Under the pieces are notes generated by a model. The model had not been told where the DNA came from. It searched no databases and saw only the letters and a list, made by a program, of their open reading frames with translations. The position numbers were made by a program, and so were the translations under genes. From Chromera velia (Eukaryota > Sar > Chromeraceae), in assembly GCA_018398765.1 (NCBI GenBank), contig JAHBMJ010003324.1, positions 1-11,546 of the forward strand: DNA of 11,546 nucleotides, written 5' to 3'. Below, piece by piece: positions 8,104 to 11,546 of this stretch; within the stretch, counting starts at the first letter, position 1; the number at the start of each line of letters is the position of its first letter.

Positions 8104-8351
8104 TGCGTGCGTGCGTTATCCATCCATGCATGCGCGCTGATCTCAGTATGCACGTTGCATGCATGTATTTTGCATGCATGCATTTGCATTAATACACATC
8201 TCTTCAATCAATTGCTGTACATTGCTCGTATACCTTACGACAGCTCCGTAAGCCTCTCTTTTGCGTGCCGAAAACTGACCATGCATGTCGGTATGGTGAA
8301 GATTCCTCAGCTGTCTGAAGAGGTTAAAGTGATTCTAGCTCCTATATTACT
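8104..8351 (+). repeat. 248-bp direct repeat, copy 2
   Basis: This is the partner of 6388-6635, in the same orientation. At three places copy 1 has CG where this copy has CA or TG (copy-2 positions about 8201-8205 and 8214), as expected from cytosine deamination. The foldback corresponding to 6440-6466 lies at 8156-8182 and has one mismatch. Beyond 8351 the two copies diverge abruptly. Confidence 0.95.
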
Positions 8352-9570
8352 CTTACCTCTCATTCCCGCTTCGCTTTCCTCTCACTGTCTTCTTAAAGTT
8401 TCCTCTTCTGAGGGCCTGGCGCCGGCCTCGCAGCAATGTGGCAAAGTCAGACAAGTGAAAGCGGCTACAGCGAGGCAAGAGGAGAAGGACCCACACTTTT
8501 AACAACACACTCTACATGACAAGAGTTCGTCTCGATGCAACTAGTGGAAAAGGCAGCCACAGCAAGAAGACAGAGAAGCAAACGACCGAAACTGGAAAAA
8601 AAAAAGAGCAGACCGATCGATCTTCTACCGAGCAACAAACAGATAGACTCAGAGGGACACATGCGGCCAACCAAAGAACTAACGGGGCAAAAGTTCAGGC
8701 ATGCACGTGCGTATGTACACATTCCCACCATATCAGATCTTCACATTCATAAACGGGACAGTATCAGAGGGCACCGGAAGGTGATAAATTAGAAAGCGGA
8801 CACGGCGCCAATGCAAAAATTCTAAGAGGGACAGACAAGCGCATTCCGACAAATGTTCACTCTTCAAACTCTTGCGCAGTGCGACCGTTTCCTTTTCCTC
8901 TCATTTTTCTTTCATGCTGTCTTCGTTCCCCTTGAAGCGAGATGGAAAGCAAAGCAACTCTACACCTCTATGGCTTCAAAACAAAGACGCAGATCGAACA
9001 CCACCAACGACAGACCGAGCGAAAAGAAAGATGCAAAACTGGTGGAAGGAAAAACGTATCGGATTCCAATTTCGAAAACGACTTCGTTTCACTTGCTCCC
9101 ACTCTCTCTCTTTCTTTCTCAGACCAGCCTACTGGAAAAAAGCGGGCAACAGACAGAACAGTACGCTTACAACAGATCCCCTTCCAGTTCTCTTTTTTAA
9201 ATACAAGTAGACGGGCAGACCGAAGGACGAACAAAACGTGAAGAGACGGAGAAACTAGAGGGCGGCAGCAAAAAGGCTCACACACATATATTTATACACG
9301 TATATTCACCTCTCTTCCTCCTCTCTCTTCTATCTCACTTCTTTCCTGAAGACTGCATGTGCGTCTCTTCGCTTGTTGTCAATAACACCGTAGATTGACC
9401 TAACATAACGGGCAAGCAACTGAAAGCACTGGAGCTACATGAAAGAGAGACACAGCAAACCTTGCATTCTGGCGCAAGGGAAGAGACGGACATAAAGTGA
9501 CAGAGGCAGGGAAGGGCAAATCAAGACAATGGACATCAACCAATGAATGGCACCCGGCCAGACCTATTGG
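8352..9570. other. Noncoding-looking stretch with purine-rich and pyrimidine-rich blocks
   Basis: Several overlapping 80-115 codon frames exist on both strands, but all are low-information Lys/Arg/Thr or Phe/Leu/Ser frames produced by purine or pyrimidine bias. AGAGACG occurs at 9242-9248 and 9482-9488, and its complement at 9362-9368. I cannot assign a gene. Confidence 0.4.
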
Positions 9571-9732
9571 AGGGAGACGCTTACCCGCATACCGTGTGGC
9601 TCCACGCAGATGTATGCGCAGAGACGGCTGGCTACCAAGGCCCCCATCCAGAGCTCCCATCAACTCTCGTACCACAAGGGGGAGAGGCGATACCCAGAGA
9701 ACCCAAAGAGCCTCCAAAGCACCGGCATCCCC

Positions 9733-10595
9733 CTGCAGGGAGAAGATACAGAAGGGATACAGAGACATACATGGGCTGTCCCCTCGCTTTTTCTTCTTTT
9801 CTCATTGAACCAGACATCTCTTTAAAGATTTCTTCTCTCTTTGCTCCTTCTCTACTCATTTTCTCTCCACTTCTTCCAGTCTCTTTTTCTTAAATTAAGG
9901 AGGAAACCACGGATAACCTAAAACGTTTCAAAGCAGCAGAAGGAAGTGAGAAGGAGACAGCAAATGAAGACGCCCCCTCGTGCGCTCGTGCTCTCAGTCA
10001 CACGAGGTGTTTGACTCCCAAGTTATGCGCAAAGAAGAGAAACCGAGAGAAAAGAAAGGTCACTCTTCCAAAAAGAGCTCCAGAAGTTCCAAATGCGCGG
10101 CATATGCGGCGCTCGGCTTATTGTTCTCGCAGTCCGCTTCTTTGACGCTCAGCTTTGCAAGGAGCTTAATCCTTCCCCCGAGTTCAGTGCAGGGGCACAA
10201 GGGCAGTTCCAGGCAGTCGTGGGCACACGCAGGCATAAACGCATGGCGGCGGCAATCAGGCAGTCCTCTGCCCGCGTCTCATATATAGCTGACGTAGGGG
10301 TAGGCAATCGACTTCGAGGTCTCGTTAACAGAAGGGCTCGGCCGTCTTGTTGAGCATAAATACATTTTGCGCATGTCAGTGGCTGCATAAAGAAAGGAAG
10401 GGAAGGGACCAGACACATTGTAGACTAGCATTGCAGACTGCCCTGCTGGTCTCTTTCTGTCTCACCTCTTCTTTCTGTCCCGTTTCATCCCCTTGCTGCT
10501 CCTTTTGACACATGAACTCTTAACTCTGGACAAAAGACACTCCAGTCACACTCACTCGCTAGTACGTCGCATGTTCTCGGCCAGCCTTGATTTGA
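9733..10595. other. Stretch without a supported gene
   Basis: Overlapping frames of about 75-123 codons occur on both strands around 9800-10420 without recognisable motifs. A TGAGACG/TATATA combination on the minus strand at about 10275-10287 is the only suggestive signal. Confidence 0.3.
10275..10287 (-). promoter_or_regulatory. Possible TGAGACG element beside TATATA
   Basis: On the minus strand TGAGACG (10275-10281) sits directly next to an AT-rich TATATA stretch. TGAGACG fits the WGAGACG element described for Toxoplasma promoters. No minus-strand gene downstream is confirmed, so function is speculative. Confidence 0.2.
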
Positions 10596-10774
10596 TTCAC
10601 CCCCCTACCCCGAAGCAACCCCCCTCTCCCCCTCTTTCCCCCCCTTTTCCCCTCCCCTTCCCTTCCCCTTTGTCCCCCGCTTTCATCCCCTCTTCCCCTT
10701 TCCCTCCCCTTCCCCCTCCAGGACCTTCTCCCTCCCCTTCCCTTCCCCTCCCCCATGACCCCCCCTTGCGGCAA
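10596..10774. repeat. C/T-rich polypyrimidine tract
   Basis: About 180 bases are almost entirely C and T on the plus strand, with many C runs of four or more. The minus strand therefore has many G runs and is G-quadruplex or triplex prone. Open frames through it are Pro/Ser-rich (plus) or Gly/Arg-rich (minus) artefacts. It could act as an intron pyrimidine tract for a plus-strand gene to the right. Confidence 0.8.
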
Positions 10775-11546
10775 TGCCCTTCCCTGTTAGTAGAAAATAT
10801 GCCGGCGCCGGCGAGAAACGAGGCACAGCAGCTGCCGTGTGCCCTACTCTATCTCTCTCAATAGGTCTGCCGCAACCTAGGCCATGACCTTTCTGCCTTT
10901 CTTACCGTTAAGGGCAGGCTTGATATCATTTTGTACCCCTAAGCTTCCTTACTTCTCCCTCCTTCCTACTCTAGGCTCGCCGTGTTGGGGTCCCAGAGCA
11001 GAAGGCCCTCCCCGGCTGGCACACCGACCGTCACTGCGCTGTTCTATATGGTATGCCGCCATCCGTCCCTTCTGTCTGTTTAACATGCAAGCAGAGTCTT
11101 GCGCACCCGATCGAACGGCCACTCATTGAACGATCCATACAACAGACGGACAGTCAGAAGCGACAAGCTCTCTCTCAGAAGAAAGTGACAACCTTGCAGA
11201 CACATGGAAGAGGCAAAGGGCGTCTTCTTATGTTTGAACGCTGTCGGAGGACCAGTTCAGATAGACCCAGACACGTTGGAGGTGTTTGCAGGCCACGAAG
11301 GTGGTCAGCCTCGCGCAGACAAGCAAGCAACCAACACCAAAGACAAGTAAAGGTGATCAGCCGACTCTCGTCTGGAAAACGGAGACAGTTGCAGAATCAG
11401 CAGATATAAGGAAAATACTCGACTGGCCGTTTAAATTGCAATCTGCTTATACTAGGCGGCGGTCTCAATGAAGTCAAGCTCCTCAAAACTCCAAGCAACA
11501 CCAAGCAACGTCTCCATCACCGGCTTTAGCGACCTCCAACGATCTT
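10775..11546. other. Right flank with exon-like open stretch, no identified gene
   Basis: After the pyrimidine tract there is a plus-strand acceptor-like site at 10974 followed by 145 open codons to a stop at 11407-11409. A second ATG at 11468 stays open for 26 codons to the window edge. Neither gives a protein I recognise. The right edge may be the 5' part of a gene continuing outside the window. Confidence 0.3.

Noticed and set aside
6388-8351. Classical LTR retrotransposon
   Set aside because: The direct repeats do not begin and end with TG...CA. No primer binding site, polypurine tract, target duplication, protease, reverse transcriptase or integrase motif is visible. I kept only the weaker repeat-flanked-unit claim.
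9543-9893. Plus-strand 116-codon frame
   Set aside because: The first part looks protein-like, but the frame ends in a Phe/Ser/Leu compositional stretch with no motif. The same bases support an alternative minus-strand exon with splice sites, so neither is confirmed.
10493-10864. Proline-rich 123-codon plus-strand frame
   Set aside because: Most of it is the C/T-rich tract, and the peptide is a direct product of that composition.

Overview
This is a eukaryotic nuclear window. It carries a spliced protein gene, a nuclear-type tRNA with a Pol III terminator, long low-complexity repeats and large noncoding stretches. The mid-range base composition, pyrimidine-rich tracts, introns of about 0.6-0.9 kb, many TGCATGC words and an apparent excess of GAGACG words together suggest an apicomplexan of the coccidian type (Toxoplasma/Neospora/Besnoitia/Cystoisospora relatives). 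That placement is an inference from sequence texture. No marker in the window proves it.

Layout. Bases 1-240 are featureless AT-rich DNA. About 245-1290 is a 1-kb satellite of degenerate tetranucleotides (GACT, GGCT and CTGC types) with a higher-order duplication inside it. 1290-1940 holds nothing I can name. 1944-2062 is a short 41-45 bp tandem repeat, followed at 2059-2250 by a cluster of G and C homopolymers and palindromes. A complete tRNA-Asp(GTC) lies on the minus strand at 2416-2487. About 100 bases beyond it begins a three-exon plus-strand gene (exons near 2590-2940, 3569-3647 and 4508-4701), which I read as proteasome assembly chaperone 4 (PSMG4/PAC4). Its second intron is rich in microsatellites.

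From 4702 to 6387 I see no convincing gene. Two 248-bp direct repeats (6388-6635 and 8104-8351, 8 mismatches, no gaps) flank about 1.47 kb containing a 240-codon plus-strand open frame of unknown nature (6930-7652). The remaining 3.2 kb to the right edge has a C/T-rich tract and a few weak exon-like open stretches, but nothing I can identify by homology.

The two confident genes have unrelated products: one a translation adaptor, the other a factor for 20S proteasome assembly. They need not cooperate. No new multi-gene system is visible. The points most worth following up are the divergent PAC4 gene, the repeat-flanked 1.7-kb unit with its orphan frame, and the foldback G/C cluster.
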